The notes under the pieces are model-generated. The model did no database searches. It was not told the DNA's origin and saw only the letters and a list, made by a program, of their open reading frames with translations. DNA of 64,000 nucleotides from Chloroflexota bacterium (GTDB lineage Bacteria; Chloroflexota; Ktedonobacteria; Ktedonobacterales; JADMIN01), in contig JAJPKE010000019.1 of assembly GCA_021323855.1 (NCBI GenBank), positions 1 through 64,000 of the forward strand, written 5' to 3'. Position numbers and translations under genes: made by a program. Below are positions 18,091 to 27,044 of this stretch, in pieces. How positions within the stretch are numbered: position 1 is the stretch's first letter; each line of letters begins with the position of its first letter.

Positions 18091-19231
18091 CCACTAATAC
18101 TAACTTGAGTTGAGTTGTTGGAGTTTACGAATGCGCTTGGGCCACCAAGCAAAGCAAGTGGTGGAACGAATGAGATCAGGCCGCCTTTGCAGAGAGGCGC
18201 AGCGTGCCGCTTGCGCCTCCTCCAACGCATCAAGGGTGGCGAAGTGGCGATTGACGAGCGCCGTATTGGTCAAGGGCCAGAGATGTTCGCTGGGTTGGAG
18301 TTCTGGTGAGTAGGGCGGCAGGAACAGCAAGTGAACATGCTCCGGCACCCGCAGTCGCGGACTGCGATGCCACCCCGCTCGGTCCAGCACCAGGACGATC
18401 TGCTTGGTCGGACCAGCACCCACCTGCCGGGCAAACGCCGCTAGCTCCACCTCAAAGAGCGGAATGCTGACCGTTGAGGCGAGATGAAAGATCGTGCGGC
18501 CAGAGGCGGGGTGCACAAAGCCGACCAGATACCGCCACTGGTAGCGATGCTGGTAGCGATGCTGGACTGGAGCCAGGGGGCGCTGGCCCGGCATGGCCCA
18601 GACTTTGTGCAGGAGGGGTTTGAGACCAATCCGGTGTTCGTCGGTGGCCCACACCTCAACCCGAGCAGCGGGGAAAGCCGCTGCCACATCCCGGCTCAGT
18701 TTGCGGAGCCCCCTTTAAAAGCGTCGTGGGCAGCGGCATCGGCGGCCTGGATATGCCGTGGACGGGGAGCAGTGCGACGCCAGCCCAGGCGTCGCAAGGT
18801 CCGCCAGCCCAGGTGATAGGAGATTGGTCGCCCCAACCGCCGACTGAGCCACTCCGCCACCGTGCGCCCCGTCCAGACCTCACCGTCAGGGGCCGGCTGC
18901 TGCATCGCCTGACGGAGTTCCTCCAGCACCGCATCCGCGACGGTCGGTGCCTGTCCTGCTGCTTGATGCCAGCGATTGCTTACACCGGCTGACCCTTGCT
19001 GGTTATAGCGCCTGGCAATCTGACCGATCCAGTATGCCGAATACCCTGTCACCGCCGCCACCTGCTGTGCCGTCTGCCCCTGTCCTAACAGCCACAGCAT
19101 CTGCCACCGACTCCGCTCCACCGGCTCCTAGGCTTGGCGATACCGTCGGCCCAACTCCTCTACGCTCAAATGCTCTACCAAATGAATTCGCCGTGCCATA
19201 TCTCAATCTACAACATCTCATTACCACTTGG
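18091..19231 (-). mobile_element. Degenerate IS630-family insertion sequence
   Basis: The transposase remnant (18100-19199) is of the IS630/Tc1 type. Outside it, both ends of this span begin with CCA and are flanked by TA (18089-18090 and 19232-19233), the target duplicated by IS630. The terminal inverted repeat beyond CCA is poor, so the exact boundaries are tentative. Confidence 0.65.
18100..19199 (-). pseudogene. IS630-family transposase, disabled
   Basis: Reading leftward from ATG 19199, an HTH domain begins MARRIHLVEHLSVEELGRRY. An in-frame TAG at 19128-19130 (codon 24) then interrupts it before EPVERSRWQ. The frame continues through TAQQVAAVTGYSAYWIGQIA to a stop at 18696. The DDE domain lies in the -1 frame, open from 18714: LRKLSRDVAAAFP, catalytic Asp in WATDEHRIG, Asp in LVLDRAGWH and Glu in PPYSPELQPSEHLW. 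The shift falls at a TTTTAAAGGGGG run. Programmed slippage is known in some IS630 elements, but with the amber codon this copy is most likely dead. Confidence 0.85.
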
Positions 19232-19251
19232 TATAACAAACTAACAGCGAC

Positions 19252-19347
19252 GGTGGCGAACACCCTGTTCGCCAATGAGAGGATGGTGGCGAACACCCTG
19301 TTCGCCAATGAGAGGATGGTGGCGAACACCCTGTTCGCCAATGAGAG
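19252..19347. repeat. Three tandem 33-bp repeats, each a perfect hairpin
   Basis: Units start at 19252, 19285 and 19318 and are identical, the third lacking its last three bases. Each holds TGGCGAACA-N3-TGTTCGCCA, a nine-base stem, followed by ATGAGAGGA. The array lies between the IS630 remnant and the 3' end of trmD. No gene is seen in 19200-19413. Confidence 0.9.
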
Positions 19348-19413
19348 TGTAAGTAAACCACACTTACTGAGAAGGAGTATACTCAGCTATCTGTTAAAAG
19401 TCAATACCCAAGT

Positions 19414-20142
19414 TCACAATTTCTTGTCTTCTGCCTCAATTTCCACTAATAGCTTCTCATCCTCTTTCGAGAGGTCTAGTTGCGCCAAGAGGTCGGGGCG
19501 GCGGGCGCGGGTGCGGCGCAGCGATTCTTTGCGACGCCAGCGGGCGATGGCTGCGTGGTGGCCGCTGAGCAGGATATCGGGCACGCGCCAGCCGCGAAAC
19601 TCCACAGGCCGCGTGTATTGGGGATATTCCAGCAGTCCGGCGGTGTGCGACTCTTCGGTGGTGGACCCTGGCGCCAGCACTCCAGGCAAGAGACGGCTCA
19701 CGGCGTCTACGATCACCATTGCTGCCAGTTCGCCGCCCGTCAGCACGAAGTCACCGAGGGAGATTTCATCGGTGACGAGATGCTCGATGACGCGCTCATC
19801 CACGCCTTCGTAGTGGCCACAGAGCAGCGTCAGGCGCGGCTCCGTTGCCAGTTCGCGCGCCACGGCCTGCGTGAACCGACGCCCCTGCGCGCTCATCAGG
19901 ATGATCGGCCCGCCCTGATAGACAGCCTCGACGGCGGCAAAGAGCGGCTCCGGCTTCATTACCATGCCCGCGCCGCCACCATAGGGGTAATCGTCCACGA
20001 TATGATGCCGGTCGGTGGTCATGTCGCGCGGATTGTGTAGCGCCACTTCGATGAGACCCTGCGCCTGCGCCCGCGCGAGAATGCTTTCGCTCAACGGGCC
20101 GCGAAACATCTCCGGGAAGAGCGTGAAAATATCGAACCGCAT
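19414..20142 (-). CDS. trmD: tRNA (guanine-N1-)-methyltransferase
   Basis: SAM-dependent enzyme that methylates G37 of tRNAs reading CNN codons and so prevents frameshifting. The canonical start [13 protein letters not shown] fixes the ATG at 20142; AGGAGC lies farther upstream. [37 protein letters not shown] and [14 protein letters not shown] form the trefoil-knot SAM site. [32 protein letters not shown] and [10 protein letters not shown] complete the family pattern. Length of 242 residues is normal. It is not next to rpsP or rplS, its usual partners; instead it is divergent from the FAD oxidoreductase. Confidence 0.96.
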   Translation of the reverse strand: MRFDIFTLFPEMFRGPLSESILARAQAQGLIEVALHNPRDMTTDRHHIVDDYPYGGGAGMVMKPEPLFAAVEAVYQGGPIILMSAQGRRFTQAVARELATEPRLTLLCGHYEGVDERVIEHLVTDEISLGDFVLTGGELAAMVIVDAVSRLLPGVLAPGSTTEESHTAGLLEYPQYTRPVEFRGWRVPDILLSGHHAAIARWRRKESLRRTRARRPDLLAQLDLSKEDEKLLVEIEAEDKKL

Positions 20143-20220
20143 TAGTGTTGTTTGCTCCTGGGCACAAGTATGTCGGCGCACGCCGATTTCATGTTACTAT
20201 AGTATTCGTTCGTATTGGCA

Positions 20221-20249
20221 TTGATTGGCAACATGCCCATACCCTATAC
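20221..20249 (+). promoter_or_regulatory. Candidate promoter of the FAD oxidoreductase
   Basis: TTGATT, a 17-bp spacer and CTATAC lie about 50 bp before the start codon. The match is moderate. Confidence 0.35.
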
Positions 20250-20296
20250 GCGGGAGTCAATGGGGACTCTCGATCACCGCGAAAGAGGAGATACAG

Positions 20297-21535
20297 TTGG
20301 CTGCTGAAGTCGGCAAGAAATACGTTATCATCGGCAATGGCATTGCAGGGACGACCTGCGCGCAAACGCTGCGCAAGAATGATCTCTCCTGCGATATCTG
20401 GCTGCTCACCAATGAGCCGTATCCGCTCTACAATCGCGTGTCATTGCCGCGCTTCTTGCAGGGGCTGCTCCCTGAACAGAAGGTGATGATTCGCAACCGC
20501 GAATGGCACGAGGAGCAGCGCATCAATCTGCTCACCGAAACGGTGGTCACGCGGGTAGATCCCAATGAGCGCGTTGTCTATCTGGACAAGGGTGGTCCGC
20601 TGAAATACGATGCGCTGCTGATCGCCACGGGTGGCTGGGCCAATAAGCTGAGCGTGCCCGGCGTCGAACGCGCCAGCCGCATCTATAATTTCGTGACGCT
20701 CGACGACACCAAAGAGATCATCGCCGCCGCGCTAGAAAGCAAACACGCCGTCACCACCGGCGGCAGCTTCATCGCGTATGAGTTGACCGAGGGCCTCAAT
20801 GTGCGCGGCGTGCATGTCACCTGGCTGATGCGCGGTCCGTACTGGCTGCGGACGACGCTGGATGAAGAGGGTGGCCGTCTGGTGGATTCGATTGCGACGG
20901 CTCACGGCGTCGAGGTGGTTCACGGCGAGGAGCTACGCGAAGTGATACCGGCGAACGGCGTGCCGCAGCGTGTCGTGACGAAGACGGGCAAGGAGTATCC
21001 CGCTGAAATCATCGGCGTGGGGCTGGGGCTGACGCTGAACCACGGCTTCGTCGGGGATACAGGCATCGAGCGGCGCACCGGCATCGTCACAAATGAGTAT
21101 CTGGAGACCAACATTCCAGGGATTTATGCGGCGGGCGATGTCGCTGAGTTCTACGACTCGATGATCGGGCATCATCATACGATGGGCACCTGGGATAACG
21201 CGCTGGCGCATGGGCGGGTGGTCGCCGTGAATATGGCCGGTGGCCATGAGCCGTATATTGACGTGCCGACCTACACCAGCCCGCTCTTCGATACGAACAT
21301 CGCGGTGATGGGCATTGCCGAATCGAATAATCCCGAACTGACCTCGGTTTCGCGCACGGCTCCGGGCGACAAGGGCAACCAGGACTATCGCAAGTTCTTC
21401 TTCAAGGAGAACCGGCTGGTGGGAGCGGTCTTCATCGGCAGCCCGAAAGGGCGCAAGAAGGTAGTGGAGATCATTCGCACCGGCCAGGAGTTCGCCACGT
21501 CCGCCGAACGCGAAGGGCTGTTTGAGGTGCGGTAG
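20297..21535 (+). CDS. FAD/NAD(P)-dependent oxidoreductase (NirB/rubredoxin reductase-like)
   Basis: Two-dinucleotide-binding-domain flavoprotein of 412 residues. YVIIGNGIAGTTCAQTLR binds FAD, EPYPLYNRVSLPRFLQG is typical of nitrite reductase-type subunits, and LLIATGGWAN and GIYAAGDVAEFYD are the family's later FAD motifs. The NAD(P)H motif (TTGGSFIAYE) departs from the usual GGGxxGxE. The start is a TTG at 20297, chosen because AAGAGGAG lies six bases before it; no good ATG fits. Electron acceptor unknown. A divergent promoter region is shared with trmD. Confidence 0.85.
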   Translation: MAAEVGKKYVIIGNGIAGTTCAQTLRKNDLSCDIWLLTNEPYPLYNRVSLPRFLQGLLPEQKVMIRNREWHEEQRINLLTETVVTRVDPNERVVYLDKGGPLKYDALLIATGGWANKLSVPGVERASRIYNFVTLDDTKEIIAAALESKHAVTTGGSFIAYELTEGLNVRGVHVTWLMRGPYWLRTTLDEEGGRLVDSIATAHGVEVVHGEELREVIPANGVPQRVVTKTGKEYPAEIIGVGLGLTLNHGFVGDTGIERRTGIVTNEYLETNIPGIYAAGDVAEFYDSMIGHHHTMGTWDNALAHGRVVAVNMAGGHEPYIDVPTYTSPLFDTNIAVMGIAESNNPELTSVSRTAPGDKGNQDYRKFFFKENRLVGAVFIGSPKGRKKVVEIIRTGQEFATSAEREGLFEVR

Positions 21536-21543
21536 GCCGGGAG

Positions 21544-21590
21544 ACCTCACCCCGGCCTGCGGCCACCCCTCTCCCGCGAGGAGAGGGGAT
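21544..21590. repeat. Family A GC-rich palindromic repeat
   Basis: CCTCACCCCGGCCTGCGGCC-ACCCCTCTCCCGCGAGGAGAGGGG starts eight bases after the oxidoreductase stop. Confidence 0.75.
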
Positions 21591-21640
21591 CGCGGGGCGA
21601 ACGGATGTGGCGAAGGGTGATGGGTACAAGTGAGCGAACG

Positions 21641-21720
21641 AGGGGCCGGCGGGTAAATCCGCGTCTATGCGCCTGCGGCGACGAAGCCTGCCCCCGCAGG
21701 CTAGGGGCAGGTAGGGCGGT
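21641..21720. repeat. Family B repeat (GGCCGGCGGGTAAATCCGCG)
   Basis: GGCCGGCGGGTAAATCCGCG is followed by CTGCGGCGACGAAGCCTG and CCTGCCCCCGCAGGCTAGGG. Related cores occur at 22637, 24815 and, more diverged, 1067. They share GGCCGGCGRRTNAATCCGCG. Confidence 0.65.
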
Positions 21721-21743
21721 CCAGTCTCCAGTTCGACAGTGAG

Positions 21744-22634
21744 ATGACGATGGGAATGAACGCTGATCAGGCCAATAGCAGCGCCAGTCTATTTATTGGT
21801 GTTGATATTGGCGGCACGACCACACGCATCGCCGCTTTTGCCGACCTGGATGCGCCTGCCTTCACGCCCATCGCCAGGTTTCCGACCCATGCCAGCTACA
21901 TGGAGCAGATACGCGCCATCGAGCGAGAGCTGTCTGCCAGCGAAACGGTGCGATATGCAGGCATTGGCATCTCGGTGGGCGCGCAGATCGCCAGAGACGG
22001 CAGCGGGGTTGCCACGGCCCCCAATCTGCCAGACTACATTGGCAAACCATTGCGCGACGAGTGCAGCGAACACTTCGCCTCTCCGGTGCGGCTTGGGCAT
22101 GACACGGTATGCGGTCTGCTGGCGGAGAAACGATTTGGCAGTCTCACAGCGTTCGAGCGGGTGGCCTATCTGACGGTATCCACCGGCACCGGCGCCGCCG
22201 TTCAGCTTGCCAAAGATGATCTATCGCTGACGTTTTCAATTGAGTTTGGGCATCAACTGCTCGATGGCAATGAACTCGCCTGTCTCTGCGGGCAGGTGGG
22301 ATGTTTGGAGACGATGACGGGCGGGCGGCAGATCGAACTGCGTTATGGTCAGCCTGCCGAGCGGATAACAGATCTGGACTTCTGGGAGCATCTCTGTGAT
22401 ACGTTGGCGCTTGGGTTGGTCAATCTGGCGCAGTTGACTCGTGTTGAGGCGGTAGCCGTCAGCGGCGGCATCTATCTCAATAACGCTTACCTGCGCGAGC
22501 ACTTGCCACAGGACGTTGCCAGACGCCTGCGCAGTTTGCCGTTGCAGGTGATGGTTGCCCAACTGGCAGAGGATGCGCCGCTGGTGGGGGCAGCGCTGTT
22601 ATCCGGCACGCCAGAGAGCGTCATCTTGCACTGA
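21744..22634 (+). CDS. ROK-family sugar kinase
   Basis: ATP-dependent kinase of the ROK (repressor/ORF/kinase) family, probably a glucokinase-like enzyme. FIGVDIGGTTTRIA is the ATP phosphate-binding loop and YLTVSTGTGAAV the second phosphate motif. The zinc site CLCGQVGCLE, with the preceding EFGHQ histidine, marks the family. It lacks an N-terminal DNA-binding domain, so it is a kinase and not a repressor. The ATG at 21744 is tentative because ATGs at 21750 and 21756 are equally possible. It is flanked by repeats and stands alone, so the sugar is unknown. The 296-residue length is usual. Confidence 0.88.
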   Translation: MTMGMNADQANSSASLFIGVDIGGTTTRIAAFADLDAPAFTPIARFPTHASYMEQIRAIERELSASETVRYAGIGISVGAQIARDGSGVATAPNLPDYIGKPLRDECSEHFASPVRLGHDTVCGLLAEKRFGSLTAFERVAYLTVSTGTGAAVQLAKDDLSLTFSIEFGHQLLDGNELACLCGQVGCLETMTGGRQIELRYGQPAERITDLDFWEHLCDTLALGLVNLAQLTRVEAVAVSGGIYLNNAYLREHLPQDVARRLRSLPLQVMVAQLAEDAPLVGAALLSGTPESVILH

Positions 22635-22636
22635 AG

Positions 22637-22745
22637 GGCCGGCGGATGAATCCGCGACTAAGCGTTCTGCGAACGACAAAGGCCGCGCAGGTGGCCTGGA
22701 GACAGAGATCTCACCCAGGCCCCTTTCCCCTAGAAGAGGAGAGTC
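22637..22745. repeat. Family B repeat followed by a Family A repeat
   Basis: GGCCGGCGGATGAATCCGCG lies just after the ROK kinase stop. A diverged Family A unit (TCTCACCCAGGCCCC...AAGAGGAGAG) follows at 22708-22745. Confidence 0.65.
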
Positions 22746-22904
22746 CGGACGCAGGCATCATTCCCTCCGGTGAGCAACAGGGTGCTTTCTTCAGCATAAA
22801 CTGCTGGAACAGCCGTTCCGCTTGCAGCGTAGGAGACGAGCCACTATACTGAGGAACAACGTGGCAATGGGGCACTATGAGACCATTGAGAAGGGAAGTT
22901 GGCA

Positions 22905-23228
22905 ATGTTTAGCTATACGTGCTTGGGCTGCGGACAAAAGGTAAAATTGGAGAAAGACGCGCAGTTTGGGAAGGTCTGTCCGCGCTGTAAAACCCCAGAA
23001 GGGCAGAACGCGCCAGTACCAATAGCCAATGGTGGACCGAAACAAATCATTCAAATCTATACAGTCTATAACACTGGTGGGCGCGTCATGCAGACGTTCG
23101 AGAAAGATGCGAAAGCGCTGGCTCGCGTTGGCTGGCGCGTAGAGACACAGACAGCAGGTGGAAACGTAATGGCGAGCTTCAAGGTTCAGCCTAGCACATT
23201 GAGCGTTACCTATACGCGCGACGCCTGA
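22905..23228 (+). CDS. Hypothetical small zinc-ribbon protein
   Basis: A 107-residue protein whose first 30 residues form a probable zinc ribbon, CLGCGQ and CPRC about 19 residues apart. The remainder is unrecognised, with a basic, strand-rich C-terminus (WRVETQTAGGNVMASFKVQP). GAGAAGGG lies nine bases before the ATG at 22905; a TTG at 22899 is an alternative. The middle (QIIQIYTVYNTGGRVMQTFEKDAKALA) could fold with the ribbon. It lies directly upstream of the trp operon promoter but is probably separate. A nucleic-acid-binding or redox role is possible but unproven. Confidence 0.7.
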   Translation: MFSYTCLGCGQKVKLEKDAQFGKVCPRCKTPEGQNAPVPIANGGPKQIIQIYTVYNTGGRVMQTFEKDAKALARVGWRVETQTAGGNVMASFKVQPSTLSVTYTRDA

Positions 23229-23265
23229 AGTCACACACAGATGAGTGCTAAGTTGGCTGCTACTC

Positions 23266-23295
23266 TTGACACGCCCTGCATGTCGCAGCTATACT
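23266..23295 (+). promoter_or_regulatory. Promoter of the trp operon
   Basis: TTGACA (23266-23271), an 18-bp spacer and TATACT (23290-23295). It begins 40 bases after the preceding stop and just before the T-box leader. Confidence 0.8.
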
Positions 23296-23324
23296 CCATG
23301 CGACAACAGATTCAGCCAATAGTG

Positions 23325-23606
23325 TACGGCGACGATCAGGAAAGTACGCGAGAGTTTGCCCAGCCACAGCGAGCCGGAGCGGTGGGAGCCGGCGCGGGCA
23401 TAGCGCGGAATGGTCCTGAGAGCTGCGACCTGAACGATCAGCGCCTATTCTGATGGTGCGCGTAGGGTTCGCCGGGAGCCTCCCGTTAACGAGGCGCGGC
23501 ATCTTCCGATGAGTTATCGCGGAACGTGCCGGCTAAGGAGCCACTGCGCGCATATCATGTGAACGTTGGCTCGAATGTGGGTGGTACCACGAAGGTTTGT
23601 ACGACA
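23325..23606 (+). promoter_or_regulatory. Tryptophan T-box riboswitch
   Basis: A tRNA-sensing leader before trpS. AGTACGCGAGAG and GCGGAATGGTCC give the specifier loop with its AGUA/GAA signature; the specifier codon is TGG (23411-23413), tryptophan. GCGAGCCGG...GGTGGGAGCCGG is the stem I apical region. GGTGGTACCACG (T-box core TGGTACC at 23582-23588) is the antiterminator bulge that pairs with the tRNA acceptor end. A terminator follows immediately. Uncharged tRNA-Trp should allow read-through into the operon. The boundaries of stem I are approximate. Confidence 0.93.
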
Positions 23607-23640
23607 GCCTCTCGTCCCAGGTGGATGAGGGGCTTTTTGT
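23607..23640 (+). terminator. T-box-controlled intrinsic terminator
   Basis: GCCTCTCGTCC and GGATGAGGGGC form an 11-bp stem (with G-U pairs) around a five-base loop, followed by TTTTTGTT. It competes with the antiterminator that contains the T-box core. Confidence 0.9.
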
Positions 23641-23643
23641 TGT

Positions 23644-23700
23644 CCTCACCCCCTACCCCCTCTCCTACGGGAGAGGGGTGCCCGAAGGGCGGGGTGAGGT
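23644..23700. repeat. Family A GC-rich palindromic repeat
   Basis: CCTCACCCCCTACCCCCTCTCC-TACG-GGAGAGGGGTGCCCGAAGGGCGGGGTGAGG lies between the T-box terminator and trpS. Confidence 0.75.
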
Positions 23701-23730
23701 CTAAATCAATCGAACAGGAGGGGTGTGACG

Positions 23731-24813
23731 ATGAGCGCACCAACGAAGCAAAAGAAAACAGTGAAAGCGAGCGAAGACGCAACGCCAACACTGGCGCCGG
23801 CCAATGCAACAACGGCCACGGCGGAGCCACGCAAACGCGAGCGGGTTTTCTCCGGCATCCAGCCGAGCGGCACTCCGCATATCGGCAATTATCTTGGCGC
23901 GATACGGCACTGGGTCGCAGAGCAGGATGCCTACGACAACATTTTCTGCGTCGTGAACCTGCACGCCATTACCGTGCCGCAGGACCCGGATGAACTGCGG
24001 GTCAATACGCGCCGGTTGGCGGCGATGCTCTTCGCCTGTGGCATAGACCCAGAGCGGAGCGCGCTCTTCGTGCAGTCACAGATTGCGGAACACGCTGAAC
24101 TCACGTGGATTCTGGACTGCATGACGCCGATGGGTTGGCTGAACCGCATGACGCAGTTCAAGACGAAGGCTGGCGACGAACGCGAGACCGTCAGCGCGGG
24201 CCTCTTCACGTATCCGGTGCTGATGGCAGCCGATATCTTGCTCTATCAGGCAGATGTCGTGCCGGTCGGCGACGATCAGCGCCAACATGTCGAGCTGGCG
24301 CGCGACATCGCCAACAGCTTCAATCATCGCTTTGGTGAGACGTTCGTTGAGCCACGCGCGCTGATTCGTGAGGTTGGCGCACGCATCATGGCGCTGGACA
24401 ATCCGGAGCGGAAGATGAGCAAGAGCGACGGCGAGGCGTCGTATATCGCGCTGCTCGATCCGCCGGATGTCGTGCGCAGGAAGATTGCTCGCGCCACCAC
24501 CGACTCACAACGCACCATCGTCTTTGATGAGAGCCGCGCGGGCATCTTCAATCTGCTCACCATCTATCAATTGCTCAGCAACCAGAGCCGCGAGCAGATC
24601 GAAGCGGAGTTCGCAGGCAAGGGCTACAAAGAGTTCAAGGCGGCGCTGGCGGATATCATCATCGCCACGCTGGAGCTGATTCAGCGGCGCTATGCCGAAC
24701 TGGCGGCGGACCCGGCGCAGCTCGATGCGCTGCTCAAACAGAGCGCCGACCGTCTGCGTCCGCTCGCCGAGGATACGTTGCGCAAGGTCAAAGATCGCGT
24801 GGGGATTGTGTAG
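23731..24813 (+). CDS. trpS: Tryptophanyl-tRNA synthetase
   Basis: Class I synthetase that charges tRNA-Trp. FSGIQPSGTPHIGNYLGA carries the HIGH-type motif, and ERKMSKSDGEASY is the KMSKS loop. GWLNRMTQFKTKAG and YPVLMAADILLYQADVVPVG are typical. The ATG at 23731 is preferred over GTG 23725 because AGGAGGGG lies seven bases before it. The first ~35 residues, Lys/Thr/Ala-rich, are an extension before the usual N-terminus. It is the first gene of the T-box-controlled unit, which also carries tryptophan biosynthesis, so charging and synthesis answer to the same tRNA signal. Confidence 0.96.
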   Translation: MSAPTKQKKTVKASEDATPTLAPANATTATAEPRKRERVFSGIQPSGTPHIGNYLGAIRHWVAEQDAYDNIFCVVNLHAITVPQDPDELRVNTRRLAAMLFACGIDPERSALFVQSQIAEHAELTWILDCMTPMGWLNRMTQFKTKAGDERETVSAGLFTYPVLMAADILLYQADVVPVGDDQRQHVELARDIANSFNHRFGETFVEPRALIREVGARIMALDNPERKMSKSDGEASYIALLDPPDVVRRKIARATTDSQRTIVFDESRAGIFNLLTIYQLLSNQSREQIEAEFAGKGYKEFKAALADIIIATLELIQRRYAELAADPAQLDALLKQSADRLRPLAEDTLRKVKDRVGIV

Positions 24814-24814
24814 G

Positions 24815-24870
24815 ATTGGCCGGCGAATCAATTCGCGCCATCCAGGCGCGGTTTCAACCGCCGGACAGCT
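24815..24870. repeat. Family B-related repeat between trpS and trpE
   Basis: TTGGCCGGCGAATCAATTCGCGCCA and a GGCGCGGTTTCAACCGCC hairpin follow the trpS stop. It resembles the cores at 21641 and 22637. Confidence 0.55.
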
Positions 24871-24896
24871 ATCTATCTGAAAGGCAACACATAGAT

Positions 24897-26426
24897 ATGG
24901 TCACATCGGTACAGCAGACGCAACGGGCAACGCTCCTACGGGATTCACGGGATGAGCGTCGGGCGACGCTCGTGCCGGTGTGGCGCGAGTTGCCAGCGGA
25001 CCTGGAAACGCCAGTCTCCGCGTATCTCAAGCTGGCGCGCGGGCGCTACGGCTTCCTGCTGGAAAGCGTGGAGGGTGGCGAACGGCTGGCGCGCTATTCA
25101 TTCGCTGGCTGCGACCCTTATCTAGTGCTGCGTGTCCGTGACGGGCGCGCGCAGTATCGCTGGCTGCGCGGCGAACGGGCAGGCATGAGCGAGCGCCGCC
25201 GCTGCAACGACCCGCTGGAAGCGGTGCGCGCGGAGTTGGAGCGGCGGCCACTGGCGCACACTCCAGGTCTGCCGCGCTTCTCCGGCGGCGCGGTCGGCTA
25301 TCTGGCGTATGAGGCGGCGGCGCGCTTCGAGCCATCGGTGCCGATTCCAGCGGATGATCCGCTTGGTCTGCCAGAGGCGGTTTTTTGCTTCTATGACACG
25401 CTTTTGATCTTCGATCACGCGCGGCATCGCGCCAGGCTCCTCGCCTACGCCGACCTCGAAGCCAGTGGCGGCGACAGCGATGCTGCGGAAGTAGAGGCAA
25501 AGGCGCGGCTTGATGAGATGCAGCGGCGACTGGAACGGCCCATGCCGCGTGCGAACCGGCCACGCGCAGCACGCCAGCCGGTAACACTTCCAGCTTCGAC
25601 GCTGGAAACGCAGGCGGCGTATGAGGGCGCGGTGCTGCGCATCCAGGAATACATTCGCGCCGGAGATTGCTTTCAGGTGGTGCCGTCGCGACGCATCGCC
25701 AGGCGCACCAACGCGCAGCCGTTCGAGATGTATCGCGCGCTGCGTTCGATCAATCCATCGCCGTATATGTTCTACCTTGCGCTCGATGATTTCGCCGTGG
25801 CAGGGGCATCGCCGGAGATGCTGGTGCGCGTGGAAGATGGCGAAGTTTCGATTCACCCCATCGCTGGCACGCGCCGCCGCGACGCCGATCCCGTGCTAGA
25901 TGCGGCGTTGGCGGCGGAACTGCTGGCCGACGAAAAGGAGCGCGCCGAGCATGTGATGCTGGTGGACCTGGGGCGCAACGATGTCGGGCGCGTCAGCGAG
26001 CCGGGCAGTGTCCGCGTGGCGCAGTTTCTGGATGTCGAACGCTACTCACATGTTATGCACCTGGTCTCGCACGTCACCGGACGACTGCGTGCAGGTCTCA
26101 CACCGTATGATGCCTTGCGCGCGGGCTTTCCAGCGGGCACGCTCTCCGGCGCGCCGAAGGTGCGCGCTATGCAGATCATCGCTGAACTGGAGCGGCAGCG
26201 GCGCGGTGTCTATGGCGGCGCGGCGGGCTATCTGGGCTTCGATGGCAACCTCGACACATGTATCGCCATCCGTACACTCGTGGTGAAAGATGGTATCGCC
26301 TATGCCCAGGCGGGCGGCGGCATCGTGGCTGATTCGACGCCGGAGGCGGAGTTCATGGAGACCGAGAATAAACTTGGCGCAGTGCTGCGGGCGCTGGAGG
26401 AGGCTGAGGCGCGATGCTCCTGCTGA
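24897..26426 (+). CDS. trpE: Anthranilate synthase component I
   Basis: Converts chorismate and ammonia to anthranilate, with TrpG supplying ammonia. About 509 residues from the ATG at 24897, preceded at a distance by AAAGG; earlier in-frame codons lie in a repeat and were excluded. [21 protein letters not shown] carries the LLES feedback motif for tryptophan. The chorismate-binding domain shows [81 protein letters not shown] and [12 protein letters not shown]. The C-terminus overlaps trpG by 13 bases, implying translational coupling. Confidence 0.96.
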   Translation: MVTSVQQTQRATLLRDSRDERRATLVPVWRELPADLETPVSAYLKLARGRYGFLLESVEGGERLARYSFAGCDPYLVLRVRDGRAQYRWLRGERAGMSERRRCNDPLEAVRAELERRPLAHTPGLPRFSGGAVGYLAYEAAARFEPSVPIPADDPLGLPEAVFCFYDTLLIFDHARHRARLLAYADLEASGGDSDAAEVEAKARLDEMQRRLERPMPRANRPRAARQPVTLPASTLETQAAYEGAVLRIQEYIRAGDCFQVVPSRRIARRTNAQPFEMYRALRSINPSPYMFYLALDDFAVAGASPEMLVRVEDGEVSIHPIAGTRRRDADPVLDAALAAELLADEKERAEHVMLVDLGRNDVGRVSEPGSVRVAQFLDVERYSHVMHLVSHVTGRLRAGLTPYDALRAGFPAGTLSGAPKVRAMQIIAELERQRRGVYGGAAGYLGFDGNLDTCIAIRTLVVKDGIAYAQAGGGIVADSTPEAEFMETENKLGAVLRALEEAEARCSC

Positions 26427-27040
26427 TAGACAACTACGACAGCTTCACCTACAACCTCTACCAGTATCTCGCTGAACTGGGCGCAGAGGTGCAGGTCTAT
26501 CGCAACGATGAGATCACGTTGGAGCAGGCTGAAGCGCTGGCTCCCGATCAAATCGTCATTTCGCCGGGACCCTGCACGCCGCGTGAGGCAGGCGTCTCGA
26601 ACACCGTCATCGAACGCCTGGGGCCGCGCGTCCCCACGCTTGGCGTTTGCCTGGGGCATCAGTGCATCGGTGAAGTGTTCGGCGGGCGGGTGGTGCGTGC
26701 GCCTGCGCCGGTGCATGGCAAAACGGCGCAGATTCACCATACGCAGCGCGGCATCTTTCGCGGGCTGCCGCAGGACTTCACAGCGACGCGCTATCACAGC
26801 CTCATCGTTGAACGCGCGTCGTTGCCCGTTGCGCTGGAAATCATCGCTGAAAGCGACGGCGGGCTGATTATGGGTCTGCGGCATCGCTTCTTTCCCATCA
26901 GTGGCGTGCAATTTCACCCGGAATCCATCCTGACCCCGGTTGGCAAAGACCTGCTGCGCAACTTCCTCGCGGAATCCGTGCATTCTGTGGAGCCCGTAGA
27001 ATCCGTGAAGCCAGCGCAGGCGGTGCATAGAGGAGCGTAA
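26414..27040 (+). CDS. trpG: Anthranilate synthase component II (glutamine amidotransferase)
   Basis: Class I glutamine amidotransferase that feeds ammonia to Trp[18 protein letters not shown] begins the domain; Cys79 in GVCLGHQ is the nucleophile and GVQFHPES carries the catalytic His and Glu. The start lies inside the end of trpE. Residues after ~190 ([20 protein letters not shown]) form a repetitive tail beyond the usual end. It may also serve p-aminobenzoate synthase, since no pabA is in the window. Confidence 0.95.
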   Translation: MLLLIDNYDSFTYNLYQYLAELGAEVQVYRNDEITLEQAEALAPDQIVISPGPCTPREAGVSNTVIERLGPRVPTLGVCLGHQCIGEVFGGRVVRAPAPVHGKTAQIHHTQRGIFRGLPQDFTATRYHSLIVERASLPVALEIIAESDGGLIMGLRHRFFPISGVQFHPESILTPVGKDLLRNFLAESVHSVEPVESVKPAQAVHRGA

Positions 27041-27044
27041 CCCA

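Noticed and set aside
18696..18720. Confident programmed frameshift in the transposase
   Set aside because: No clean X-XXY-YYZ heptamer lies in the correct phase, and the same gene has an amber codon. Mutation explains both as well.
19256..19276. LexA/SOS boxes in the 33-bp array
   Set aside because: The inner GAAC and GTTC are five bases apart, not four as in the Gram-positive-type box, and no SOS gene follows. The sequence fits a hairpin repeat better.
19252..19347. CRISPR array
   Set aside because: The units are tandem with no unique spacers, and no cas genes are nearby.
23229..23640. Classical trp leader-peptide attenuator
   Set aside because: No short frame with adjacent Trp codons was seen. 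T-box motifs, specifier loop and antiterminator explain the leader.
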